From Nissolia schottii (lineage: Eukaryota; Streptophyta; Magnoliopsida; Fabales; Fabaceae), in NCBI GenBank assembly GCA_003254905.1, contig QANU01086973.1:18004-82003 (forward strand): a stretch of DNA of 64,000 nt. The letters run 5' to 3'. The position numbers were made by a program, and so were the translations under genes. Of the stretch, positions 1 through 10,443 are shown in pieces (within the stretch, counting starts at the first letter, position 1; the number at the start of each line of letters is the position of its first letter). The notes beneath the pieces are model-generated. The model ran no database searches, was not told where the DNA came from, and worked only from the letters and a program-made list of their open reading frames with translations.

Positions 1-425
1 GTATTTTTCACAGATACCTTTGACCCATTCTCTCTCGTCGGTGTCCGAACAGGACAGTTCCGCTGGCGTTTCCGCGAGCGCCAAAGTCTCCTAGTAATAA
101 TTTGGGGTTGCTATAGGGGTTTAGTCATCTTTTCCCCCATACGGTATGGTTTCCCAAGATTGGGGCCCACGGCTCCGCTTTACTGGCTAAACGGGGCTGA
201 ACAGGTCCGTTCTAGTGTCTGCGGAATTGTCTGAAAATGAGCGGAACTCCGTTTTTTCGACGGTTTAATTTTTCCAGTAAATTCTAAGGACCCTTTGAGT
301 GTCATCAGACTTTCGAGAAGCTAAACGGATAAAATTCTATTAATCTCTGCATGTTAACCTATACAGGATGCTCTACGAACAGTAAATCGGGGAAATTTCA
401 CATAAGGAATGAGCGGGATGTTACA
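1..425 (-). mobile_element. Partial chromovirus-type LTR, inverted, inside the level-1 RT
   Basis: The window opens inside an LTR that ends GATGTTACA at 425. Its reverse complement starts TGTAACATCCCGCTCA and aligns over several hundred bases with the start of the LTR at 39439 (shared words include GTTCGTAGAGCA, GATGACACTCAAAG and ACGGAGTTCCGCTCATTTTC). The pol frame resumes at 426, so the LTR was inserted into the reverse transcriptase part of a related element in the opposite orientation. The expected TSD is tcacc (426-430), but its partner is outside the window. It is either a solo LTR or the 3' LTR of a longer insertion. Confidence 0.8.
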
Positions 426-2361
426 TCACCCGCAAGGAAGTTAAGGTCGAGTAATCACCAGAATGCGAGGAGAGCTTCTGTAAGAGCAAGGAGAAATTGA
501 CCGCCGCTCCTGTATTGGTTTTGCGAGACCCACACACACCATGTGAGGTGTACTGTGATGCCTCAAGGATGGGACTAGGATGCGTGCTTATGCAGAACCG
601 CCAAGTGGTGACTTACGCGTCCAGACAGTTGAGACCGCACGAGGCGAACTATCTTACCCATGACTTGGAATTATCAGCTGTGGTACTTGCGCTAAAAATC
701 TGGAGACATTACCTCTATGGCATTCGTTTCGAGGTATTCTCCGACCACAAGAGCCTGCAGTATCTCTTCGACTAGAAGGAGTTGAATATGAGGAAAAGGA
801 GGTGGATGGAGTTTCTGAAGGACTATGATTTTGATCTGAACTACCATCCTGGAAAGGCGAATGTGGTAGCAAATGCATTGAGCAGAAAGGCGTTGCACAT
901 GGCCCAGATGATGGTAGAAGAAGCTAAGTTGTTGGAAGAGTTTCGAGACCTGAATTTGGGAGTTATTTGGCAGGACAACAGTATTAAGCTAGGACCGCTG
1001 TAGATTACTAGCAGTTTCAGGCAGAGGATAATCGAAGCTCAGGAGCATTGTCAAGAAGACCTCTGGCTGAAGTTTGCCAAGGCCGTGAAAGAGGGGAAGG
1101 TCAAGGAAGCAGTGGTAGGCAGTGATGGAATTATACGCTTCAACAACCGGATTTGTGTACCTGACGAGAGTTATCTGCGAAGAGACATTTTGAATGAAGG
1201 GCACACGAGCAAGTTTACCATGCACCCAGGTATCACCAAAATGTATCATGATCTGAAATAAATGTTTTGGTGGTCAGGCTTGAAGCGAGACGTGGAAGAA
1301 TGGGTGCAAAAGTGTCTAGTGTGCTAGAAGGCAAAAGTTAAACACCGGAAGCCTCCAAGATTGTTGACTCCTCCGGAGATACCTGAATGGAAGTGGGATG
1401 GCATATCCATGGATTTTGTATCGGGATTGCCACGCACGGCGAGGAATATAGACGCCATTTGGGTGATTGTTGACCAACTCACCAAGTCTGCCCATTTCAT
1501 TCCGGTGAAGATGACATATCCACTGGAGAAGTTAGTGCAACTTTACATAAGGGAAGTGATGAGATTACACGGCGTACCTTCGTCCATCATATCAAATAGG
1601 GATCCTCGATTTATGTCCCGGTTTTGGACAGCTTTCCAGAAGGCATATGGGATTCAGCTGGCATTGAGCATGGCATATCATCCGCAAACGGATGGACAGA
1701 CTGAGAGGACGATTCAGACCCTCAAGGATATGTTGAGGGCATGTGCACTTGATTCATCCAGGTATTGGGATGAACTGTTATCGTTCATAGAGTTCTCCTA
1801 CAACAACAGTTATCATGCGACTATTGGCATGGCCCCCTTTGAAGCACTCTATGGCCGGAAGTGTCCGTCGCCCCTTTGTGGGAACGATGGCCGTGAGTAC
1901 AGGTACTTGGGACCCGAGGAGACCCAAGATGCCGAGGAGTGCATATAACGGATCAGACAATGGCTCCTTACAGCTTAGAGTCATCAGAAGAGCTACGCTG
2001 ACGCCCGAAGAAGACCCCTAGAGTTTCAAGAAGGAAACCATGTGTTCTTGAAGGTTACTCCTACTACAGGCATTGGGAGGGCCATGAAGGTCAAGAAGCT
2101 AAGTCCCCGATTCATTGGACCCTTCCAGATATTGGAACGCATCAGACCAATGGCATACCGGATAGCTCTACTGCCGAACCTGGCAAACGTTCATGTTGTC
2201 TTTCATGCATCTTAGTTGAGGAAATACTATGCTTCCCCGGATCATATGCTCAAGCCCGAGAAGATCATACTGAGAGAAGATCTCGCCTTGCCGTTGATGC
2301 CACAAAAGATCATTGACTACAAGACCCAGAAGACTCGGAACAAGGAGATTCCAATGGTACG
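426..2361 (+). pseudogene. pol: Decayed Ty3/chromovirus pol: RT tail, RNase H, integrase, start of chromodomain
   Basis: One reading frame can be followed from 426 to 2361. The end of the reverse transcriptase (LTAAPVLVL) leads into RNase H ([23 protein letters not shown] at about 550-760), the integrase HHCC region (FTMHPGITKMYHDL at about 1213, CLVC at about 1318) and the integrase core (ISMDFVSGLP at about 1403, HPQTDGQTER at about 1681). A C-terminal region follows (ANVHVVFHAS), then the start of a chromodomain. There are in-frame stops at 452, 773, 1001, 1259, 1325, 1946, 1976 and 2213, and no frameshift is apparent. The family's SDRD catalytic aspartate reads SNRD at about 1595 (GAT to AAT), so integrase would be dead even without the stops. 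The gene is cut at its left by the LTR at 1-425 and at 2361 by the level-2 element, and it resumes at 39307. The chromodomain places it among chromoviruses, probably Tekay/Del-like; that subgroup is inferred. Confidence 0.93.
2357..2361. repeat. TSD gtacg, left copy (level-2 element)
   Basis: GTACG immediately precedes the LTR start at 2362 and recurs directly after the other LTR at 39307-39311. Removing 2362-39311 restores one continuous pol frame, so the duplication marks a real insertion event. Confidence 0.95.
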
Positions 2362-2837
2362 TGAAACACCCTAACTAGTCGGCCTATGCTTAAGTCATAG
2401 ACTTTCCGGCTAGGTGGTGCCCTTCTGGTGCTGCGAACCTTTATGGCTCTATGTTTCGCTTTGAAATTAGGGTTTACAAAATAACGAGCCAATTTAAAAC
2501 TTCTTTCAATCATACTAAGGAAAATAACGAGCCACACGCATCATACATCGCATAAGTATATCATGAAAAAGTAAAGGAAACACGAGTACATACCTGGCGT
2601 TCGGCGAGTACCCGAAGAAAATACACATATGGCCCAAAGATAACACACATAATTATACATTAATATCATAAGAAGTATCTTGTCCTGCTACGGACATACA
2701 TATCTAGCATCAGTCTATATACAATGATACATATATACAATACTACAGGTAAACGAAAACCTATGCACACGGATGAGTACTACTCATTGCGTGGACGGCA
2801 CACCTACGGCTGCAACTCTAGCAGGGTCCTGTCACAA

Positions 2838-3301
2838 CTACTCATCTGAGTCCTCCTCTCGCTCTGCGGGATCCACCTCGTCATCGCTGGAGATATCCGT
2901 CACTGCGGTGAACTCTCGGAGCACGAACCTGCGTGGTCGCACTAGGAGGACGCTCTTCCAGGCGGTGGTGCGTCGGCCTCGTCCTCAAACCGGAGGCGTA
3001 ACTGGCTCTGGATTTGTATCTGGCTTGGGTATCGGTCTGGCTCTGGCCTCGGTGGCGGAGGACCGTCCCCTCCGTCGACGTGGATCGGACCGCTGGTGCT
3101 GCTGCCTGAATGCTTGTCGATCCAGATGGGGCGCATGGGCGAAGATCCTAGCCCTCGAAGCCTGCGTTTCGACTGCTTCGGGGACTCCCCTGGCATGTTG
3201 GCAGGAGCGAAAGTGCTAGTCTTGAGCAAAGTATAAGTGCGGTAATTGCACTGTCGTGAGCGTGTAAACAACCAGACGTCCTTGGGAGGCGGCGAGGACA
3301 T
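2838..3301 (-). pseudogene. LTR-encoded proline-rich open frame, left copy
   Basis: I do not recognise this as a known family. Reading leftward from an ATG at 3299-3301 the frame opens MSSPPPKDVWLF and stays open for 119 codons. It passes a basic stretch (SKRRLRG) and a proline-rich stretch (GDGPPPPRPEP), then shifts frame near 2980-3010. The counterpart at 32658-33121 keeps the downstream frame, which ends with an acidic tail and a stop at the position equivalent to 2838. Left and right copies are both 464 bp, each one base off a multiple of three, with different indels, which suggests an intact ancestral frame of about 154 codons. The ATG lies two bases after a conserved acceptor-like box (about 3303-3340). 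The frame is in the sense orientation of the LTR. Coding function is inference. Confidence 0.55.
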
Positions 3302-3894
3302 GTCTGCGAACTGGAGTCATACACGAGTGGAATAAGAACGACTTCGTTTTTAGTGGAAAACTCGGCGTGGCTGCTATAGTTCAATTACTCGGGCAGAGTC
3401 CAGGCCACTCAAGAAAACCTCTACGTGTCATGCATACTAGACCCTACCAGTTATTATCTTATACTTACGTCCTGAGCAGCTTTATCTAAATTACTAGGTG
3501 ATTGGATTACTACTCTTGTTGTTTCTTAGGCTCCGTGCTGGTTAACTGTATGTTACTACCAAAGACATACTATTCGTCTTGGGTCGTTCCCTTGACGATA
3601 TTTAATGCATGAACAGTTATACATAATGCTTTAGGCAAATATACATATATAGTTATCATCATATCATCAAACATCAATTCGTACATTTAATTACATAGTG
3701 CATGAGGGAATCTGGGGATCTCTTACGTGCTCTATGGTTGCGTCCTACTCAGTCCTTACACCTTTGTAACCGTGGCCTCGGATTACAACCTCTTTCTTGC
3801 CACTATTGTATCACCCGGCAGTGCTCTTTACCAGTATGGTAGCTAACCATGCAAGGCTCATAGGAGGTAATCATTGAATACAATAAGTGCAACC

Positions 3895-6800
3895 TGAAAT
3901 ACCCTAGCTAACCGCATACGCTTAAGTTGTATGCAAAGCTCACTAGGTTGTTTGATACCTGGTGGGAATACCTTAGTCCATAGTTAATTTCGCAAATAGT
4001 TGATTAAGAAAATAAGGATCGATTTTAAACTTTTCATTTGCATTGATTAATTACAAAAATAGAGCCATGCGTCAGAAAGAACAAGTATAACAAGCGGTAA
4101 AGCCTTTGGGCTTAGCGGATAATAATATAATGATAAGGCATAACATACACATACATTTGGTCCATCAAAAGATCCTGTAATTATAATTATAATAAGCAAG
4201 TACAAATAACATATACATAATCCAAAAGTAGCATATACATAATCCAAAATACAAAATATCATAATGCAAGGGCTACTAGAACACTACACAGCAGGCCCTT
4301 GATCAAAAATGCCAATGTCCAGCTATCTCTGGGCAACCATCCTGACACGACCGCTCATGGCTCCTCGGTCTGCTCATTAGCGTCCTCGTAGTATGAATCT
4401 TCATATGTCCCTGAAGTCATAAGGCAGTGGGAGTGAGAACGGTAGGTTCTCAGTGAAAATAACTTTAGCTCCTGTGGATCCCGTGTCATATTAGGTCGGA
4501 CTTCAGGCCGCTCAGAGATTTCTAAGTGTGCAAATATACTAACATCCTACTGATTATTATCTGGCCTAAGTTCTGAATGGCTTTATCTACATTACTAGGT
4601 GATAGGGGGACTACTCTTGTTTACTATGTTCTCGTGCTTATTAACATTACGTTTACCTACATAGCCGTCTCGAGCGTTCTCTTGACGGTAAATTACAGAA
4701 TAACAGTTACATATAATAATGCACAGCAGAATGAACATGCGTTTGGAATATCTGTTATTCCCACCATAGCATTGCCCTCTTTCAACCCTGCTATGACGGA
4801 ATAACCTCGCACCCCCAGTGGAGGCCCTCTTTCGACCTTCCTGCGGTGGGCTTCCACCTGCCGCGTGTCCTCTTTAACCCCTCGGCAGTGGGCGGATATT
4901 GTACCCCCACCTAGCATTGCCCTCTTTCGACCGTGCTAGGCGTGATAACCGCACACCTTGCAGGGATGCCATATCGACACCACCTGTGGCGGGCTTCCAC
5001 CTTCAGGATGTCCCTCTGACCTCCTAAAGTGGGATCATATTTGGCTCTCGTGATCACGGCCTCAGAATTTTCAGCAGCATTTCAGAATTTTACTTCTTTT
5101 CAGTACTTGCAGCATGTCATGACTTTTTTCTTATTGTTCATTTCATAATCTTTACTTATCTCATAGTTACTCCTAATTATTTAACTTCCCTTACCATAAA
5201 ATGCATGGAATGCACATACTTCACATATTTCATTCACAAATTACAATTACAGCATTGAGTGCTAGACTATGGGCTTCAAAATAGCTTCCATGAACACTTC
5301 GGTCACTCTCCGCGGACTCCGCAACTACAATATACCTCCGCGGAACCCACTCAGACGCTCTCCAGGGAACCACTCAGCAACTCCAGGGAACCTCCGCGGA
5401 ACCCACTCAGAAACTCTCCCGATGCCCGATCAACAACTTTCCAGACCCCTCTCAGTCACTATCCGCGGAACCACTTAGCACCATCCCAAGTGCCGCTCAA
5501 CAACTCTCTAGACTGCTCTCATTCTATCTCCGCGGAACAACTCAACACCATCCCAGGTGCCACTCAGCAACTTTCTAGGCTACTCTCGGTCTATCTCCGT
5601 GGAACAACTCAACACCATCCCAGGCGCTGCTGAACAACTCTCTAGGCTGCTCTCGGTCTATCTCTGCGGACTGCTCAACAACTCTCTAGGCTACTCTCGG
5701 TCTATCTCCTCGGAACAACTCCCACTCAGCACCATCCCAGGCGCTGCTCAACAACTCTCTAGGCTACTCTCGGTCTATCTCCGCGGAACGACTCAGCACC
5801 GGTCACTGGGCGAAACTGACAACCGAATCCCTTGTTTTCTTTCCTTTCTCTTCCCCTTTACTCATGGTTACTCCTTGAGGTTTTCACACATATTCTAACT
5901 ATCAAAGCCTATTTAATACAGGTCACAGGACCCTTCAGAATCATCTCCCTAAATCCGAGCATAGGTTCTAACATATATACAAACATAAGAACATACACAC
6001 ACATGAACACATAACAGGAAACAACCACTAAAGAGGTGAGCAAACTAAAGTTACCCACACATAATCACATAGTCAAACATCCACCATTGAAGAGGTGAGG
6101 AACTTGAGTTACCCACCTGGTAGAGAAACCTTGTGATGGTGAGGGAGACTTGAAATGAACTTCGTGGATGCCTTGGTGCCTGCCAAGATTTTGGCCACTA
6201 TTCCCCAAGAGAAACTTGAGAGAAACTGTGAGTAGCTCACGATTTTGAGGAGAGGAAAATGGGGGAAATTTGTGAGAAGGAGGGTGGTGTTCTTAGAGCT
6301 TTGTAGGGAGAATGAAAGTGTGTCTTTGTGGAGGATGAGAGAAATGAGATTTTGCTTAAAGATTGGGAAGAAGTCTCGGTTTTGGGGGAAGCTGAGGGTG
6401 AGGGAAATTAATTGAATAACTTGGATGAATAGTAGAAAGCATGGGCATAGGTATGGCTAGTGATGGGGTTTGGTTTTAGGGTGTAAGACAAGTAATGTGA
6501 TGGTGAGTTTGGAAGCACCATTTAAGGGATTTTCTTTGGATAAAATCCTAGCTCCAAACCGTGCAGCTCTTCAGCTCCAGCTGCCGAGATTTCACCTCCT
6601 TCCCAGTTCTGGTTCGCTCAGGTGTTATCGCTCGCAGTGTCGGTGCGTCGAGCACGGTCGCCCGAAAAATATTCCGTTTACACCGTCGCGATCCTCGAAT
6701 TCCCCTCTACCTAAGGGTATTAATATTTAAAGGTGTTTGTGAATTTTTCTCTGGGAAATTATTTTCACGGACACCTTTTGTTCGTCAGAAAATTTCACCG

Positions 6801-6970
6801 GTGAATAGCGGCTGGTCGGTTGTCCACCGAACTTCCTACAGCGACATGTTTTATTTCCTAATGATATTTTACCTAATAATTTCCCATCTTTATTTTCTAA
6901 TCATGATTAGAAAATTAGTTTGATATTTATGTTTATGATTATTTTTCTAAAAAAAAATTGGGATGTTACA
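3895..6970 (-). mobile_element. Solo chromovirus-type LTR (3,076 bp)
   Basis: It starts TGAAATACCCTAGCTAACCG and ends GGGATGTTACA, bounded by perfect TSDs caacc. No internal region is present, so it is a solo LTR, probably left by LTR-LTR recombination. Sense is minus. Landmarks are the acceptor-like box (4411-4439), a minisatellite cassette (5265-5815), the GTTACCCAC box (about 6050-6115) and the U3 block AAAAATATTCCG (6665-6676). It belongs to the same subfamily as 16280-32110, 19698-22814 and 35332-39089. Confidence 0.95.
5265..5815. repeat. Minisatellite cassette (CTCCGCGGAAC / CAACTCTCTAGG units) in an LTR
   Basis: Imperfect units contain CTCCGCGGAACC, CACCATCCCAGG, CAACTCTCTAGG and CTACTCTCGGTC, repeated many times with shuffled order and spacing of about 30-110 bp. 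CCGCGG within the unit is itself palindromic. The array sits between the ATGCATGG box (5201) and the GTTACCCAC box, the same slot where sister LTRs carry CGCTCAGCGG arrays. The open frames that run through it are a by-product of the repeat. Confidence 0.85.
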
Positions 6971-7501
6971 CAACCACCTTCTCTTTCTAGAGTGGTGAGG
7001 GATCAAACCTATGAGTGATCAGGCGTGGACACGTTTAGATTGGCCCTATGACTCGATCCGATCTCTCTTTCCTCTTTAAGTGGGGCCCACTACTTCCATT
7101 GTGCAGACCTATGCCTGTTTTCCATTTCCTTGGGCCTATGGCCGTTTTCCGTATCTGTCGTACTCTGGTCTCGATACCTGCATTGCTCATAACCAATTCA
7201 GCGTGCCAAACTGGTGAGGGGCGTGTCTGTAAGACGTGCCAAGAGAATGGGGTCTTCCTAGTCATATAACTACTGACTCTGACTAAGGCGGGCCGAATCC
7301 TTGGTGAATGGGGCCTTAGTTCTCTACTTTATTCCCTAGGATTCAGTTATGCACCTTTAAGATTTTCATGATACCTCTAGTGATCTAAGGTCGTCCTAAC
7401 TCCTATGACGGTCATTTCTTCATGATGCATGCTTTCATATACCAAAATAAACATACCCTGACTCATTGGACTCCTTGGAACTACTAAAATCTCAAGTCCT
7501 T

Positions 7502-7740
7502 CAGGATTCATTCGAATGTCTAGGGTTTCATTCGAATGAATTCCTACGAGTTCTTTCATTCGATTGAAATATGGTTTCAATCGATTGAAAACCTTCCGAG
7601 TTCTTTCATTCGTATGAACTTGGGATTCAATCGATTGAAAACCTAGGTTTTTCTTTCATTCGATTGAATAAGAATTCAATCGATTGAAAGCTCAAAATTT
7701 GCTTTCATCCGATTGAAAACTCCATTCAATCGAATGAAAG
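7502..7740. repeat. Array of ATTCGAAT / TTCAATCGATTGAA palindromes in an LTR
   Basis: There are about a dozen spaced copies of CATTCGAATG-like and TTCAATCGATTGAA-like words. Both are palindromic cores (TTCGAA, ATCGAT), with 10-30 bp between them. The array is conserved in the other LTR of the element at 34242-34485, with some point changes. Confidence 0.88.
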
Positions 7741-8139
7741 CTAATTACATAGGGTCCCAAGACTTCAGTTCTCATTTTTCTCCAGAGGTTTACTATTCCT
7801 AGGGTTCCAATCAGTACAGTTATGCATTTCATTCATCAAAATTTCCTAAAACCCTTCTCACCCTACATTCCCCCAAAATACTACTAAACATTTTTACAGT
7901 CCGATACACAGAATAACACATATATAGTCAAAACTCAAACCACATAGACAGTGGGCTTTAGAGTTACCCACATCCGATGGAGACTCTGACTAGATAGCTT
8001 CGGTGCTCGCAATTTTCTGATCACTAAGGCGTGCTCCGGTGATTTTTTCGGGACTCCCGCAAGAAACCGAGATGTGTCGGAATGGGACTAGCATTTGTGA
8101 AAGTGACTGAAAGCTACGTAAATTTTCCTAAGGTAACTT

Positions 8140-8153
8140 GGCTATTTATAGCC
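8140..8153 (-). promoter_or_regulatory. TATA box of the level-2 3' LTR
   Basis: GGCTATTTATAGCC reads GGCTATAAATAGCC in the sense direction. The same string is in other LTRs at 31242-31255, 34881-34894, 40596-40609 and 43667-43680, always between the U3 block and the GTGGGTAAC box, so it is very likely the LTR promoter. Confidence 0.75.
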
Positions 8154-8663
8154 ACTGTGGCCCTTTTTCTTTTTCCTTTTCTCTTTTCCTTTTTCCTTTT
8201 TATTACCTTCTCTGTTAGTTTTAATTATTTATTTATTTTTAATATATGAAAATATCTCTTGATGGAGATAGAAACCCTACCAGGACCGGTTCCGGTTTCG
8301 TTTGGTTGAGTTTTGTCCGATTTATCCCTCCTCCGGTTGTCCTAAAAATATTCCTGGTATACCGTTGTGATCCATAAATTTTTCCCTTCGATCGGGGAAT
8401 TGTCGTTTAGGGATTTTCGACATTCTTGCCCGGCCAAGAACTGCCACTGGTGTTTTCCAATATCCCAAGCCTTTCCTGTTCGAGCCGAAACTCACCCGAC
8501 GGCTCCGAAAAATTTGTAGGGTCCCGAAACCTAGTCGCTCACCCTTCCATCTTCTGAGGGTTTGGAGGTTTAATTTCCCGTCTCGTAATTTCTTCACACC
8601 TCTCGACCGTTTTTATGGCGCAGCCGACGAGCTTCCCAGACCAGGCGAATTCGGGATGTTACA

Positions 8664-8690
8664 TCCCACCCCCCTTATTAAAATTTGGTC
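8664..8690 (-). promoter_or_regulatory. Polypurine tract of the level-2 element
   Basis: Directly after the LTR end comes TCCCACCCCCCTTATT, which on the minus strand is a G-rich purine run ending at the LTR start. Next to it is AAATTTCGGGACCAAATTTT, the same kind of sequence that precedes the PPT of the level-1 element (about 39410-39438). This fixes the orientation of the level-2 element. Confidence 0.85.
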
Positions 8691-8829
8691 CCGAAATTTG
8701 AGCGTCGGTCGGCCGTTTACTAGGACTCCTGAGGATCTCGGCATGTCCTAAGTTTATAAAAGTTACTCGGGCTCCTGAGGGTAGTTTAGGCATGTCAAAA
8801 TCCTACCCGAGAGGTGGCATTCAAATCCC

Positions 8830-9030
8830 TGATGATCGTTCAGTCGAATGATTTTCAGAGTTCATCAGTCATTCGAATGTCTTCCCAGTTAGTCATTCGA
8901 ATGTTCACTGTGTTCCTGAGTCATTCGATTGACCTACGAATATCATTTGAATGAATCGCGATTAGCCCTTTCAGACTTAAATCTCAGGGCAGTCATTCGA
9001 ATGACCTAGGGTTATTCATTCGAATGAAAC
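8830..9030. repeat. CATTCGAATG palindrome array upstream of the antisense gene
   Basis: At least seven copies of AGTCATTCGAATG or one-base variants lie in 200 bp, 270 bp upstream of the ATG of the antisense gene at 9301. This is internal sequence, not LTR, yet it carries the same palindrome family as the LTR cassettes. Confidence 0.85.
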
Positions 9031-10057
9031 TGGATCTGGGGCCACATAAGTGGTTTCCCTTCCCTTTTTCCTCACTTCTTCCTCTTGCCTTCCCCCTATC
9101 GCGAACCCTAACAGAGATCCCCCTCATTTTTGCCCCTTTCTCCCTCGAATTCCCCTTTCATTCTCCTCCAATTTCTCTCCCCCTCAACCTCCACTGATTC
9201 CCTTCTCCTCTCCACGGTTCCCTCTTCAAACACCGCCCCCTCCTACTCCCTTCTCCTTCCTCACCACACCCCACCGAATGTCTCTCTCCTTCTCTCCACC
9301 ATGAGCCACCGTCATTCACGTCCTTCCTCCCGGACTCCCCAATCCAATCCTGCTCCTTCCCACGGTTTCCCCGCGTGGTTCACTTTGAAGGCGCAATGGC
9401 GCAATTTTGAAATGCATTACAAGGAGAGGGATGTGATGGAACCAAAGGTGCTGGACCTTGCCACCTTCGAGGATGGTGCGGCCGACATCCTGTCAGTCCT
9501 GGAGGCAACCGGGGTGCTCAAGTTTGTGAGCTTCGACCTGCCAGTCTATCCGCACCTGGTTCGGGTCCTTTACAACAACCTCAAGACAGTCAACAATGTA
9601 CTGCGGTCTGAGGTATGCGGTGTTTGCATGGAGCTATCATTGGAGGAGTTTGGGTCAGTGCTCCAGATCCTTGCCTTGGGAAACAACCTTGGGTCCGGCC
9701 TCTCGGACTAGGCCTTTTCCTCCACTGGGCTTCCGTTCGGGGAGGACCTAGCCCTTGACACCATAGGTCATTCGGGAGTGAAAAAATCCAAGAATCGGCC
9801 GCAGGTGAGCAGCTTGCCAGTGGACCAGCGGATATACCACTACCTCCTGACCCACACCCTGATCCCACGTAGCAGTAACCATTCCATTATGATGAGGGAT
9901 GATTGCTTAATCCTTTGGGCTCTGACGGAGGGCCATGAGATAAACTAGGCACTCTACATTCTCCAGCACATGAGCCAGACGCGTGTGCGGGACAGTGCCT
10001 TGCCTTATGGAGTACAAGTCTCGGTGCTCCTTCACCACTTCCGGGTCCCCTTAGCTG

Positions 10058-10172
10058 GTACGTACCTAGTTCATTCCCTTTGTTCTGATTTGGTTTATGC
10101 TATTTATATACCTGGTGTACTTACATTGTTACTCATATCTTTATACTTTGTTGTCATGACTGTGCGATGCAG
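10058..10172 (+). other. Predicted intron of the antisense gene
   Basis: GTACGT donor after GCTG and ATGCAG acceptor before GCGAGC. The stretch is T-rich, lacks coding character, and its removal joins two good frames in phase. Confidence 0.6.
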
Positions 10173-10443
10173 GCGAGCTAAAATGGGCCCTAAAAGTCAC
10201 TTGGAGAGTGGATTCCGGGTGCCTTGCGAAGATGGACATAGGCTTTAATGAGGCTAATCAGCTGGCTTATGAGGGATCTCAGGGAGGACGCGCTCGGAAG
10301 AGAGCTGCACCTGCTTCACCTTCCGCTCCCTCCGCCTCCACCGCTCCAACTACTACCGCCGAGACTTCTACAAGACCTATCTCGACATCGGGCCTCTCTC
10401 AGTCCCAGATGGACATGCTGATGAGCCGTCTTGATGTGCTCAG

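Larger units (their letters stand above)
3890..6975. repeat. TSD caacc pair flanking the solo LTR 3895-6970
   Basis: CAACC at 3890-3894 is repeated at 6971-6975. The uninterrupted LTR copy at about 33710-33720 reads straight through this point with one copy (GTGCAACCACC), which shows the empty site. Confidence 0.95.
2362..8663 (-). mobile_element. 3' LTR of the level-2 element (interrupted)
   Basis: It starts TGAAACACCC and ends GGGATGTTACA on the plus strand; sense is minus. It matches 32182-39306 along its length, for example the first 1.5 kb against 32182-33713 and 6976-8663 against the rest. It is split by a solo LTR at 3895-6970. Without that it is about 3.2 kb. It carries an LTR open frame (2838-3301), a palindrome array (7502-7740), a TATA box (8140-8153) and the U3 block AAAAATATTCC (8344-8354). 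Confidence 0.92.

Noticed and set aside
5259..5898. Open frames through the minisatellite in the solo LTR
   Set aside because: They are read from a tandem repeat free of stops, with overlapping frames of equal length. No domain or homology.
7502..7740. CRISPR-like regular spacing of short palindromes (also at 15587, 21410, 41027)
   Set aside because: The spacers are short and variable, the words are imperfect and lie inside plant LTRs, and no cas genes exist. These are LTR repeat arrays.
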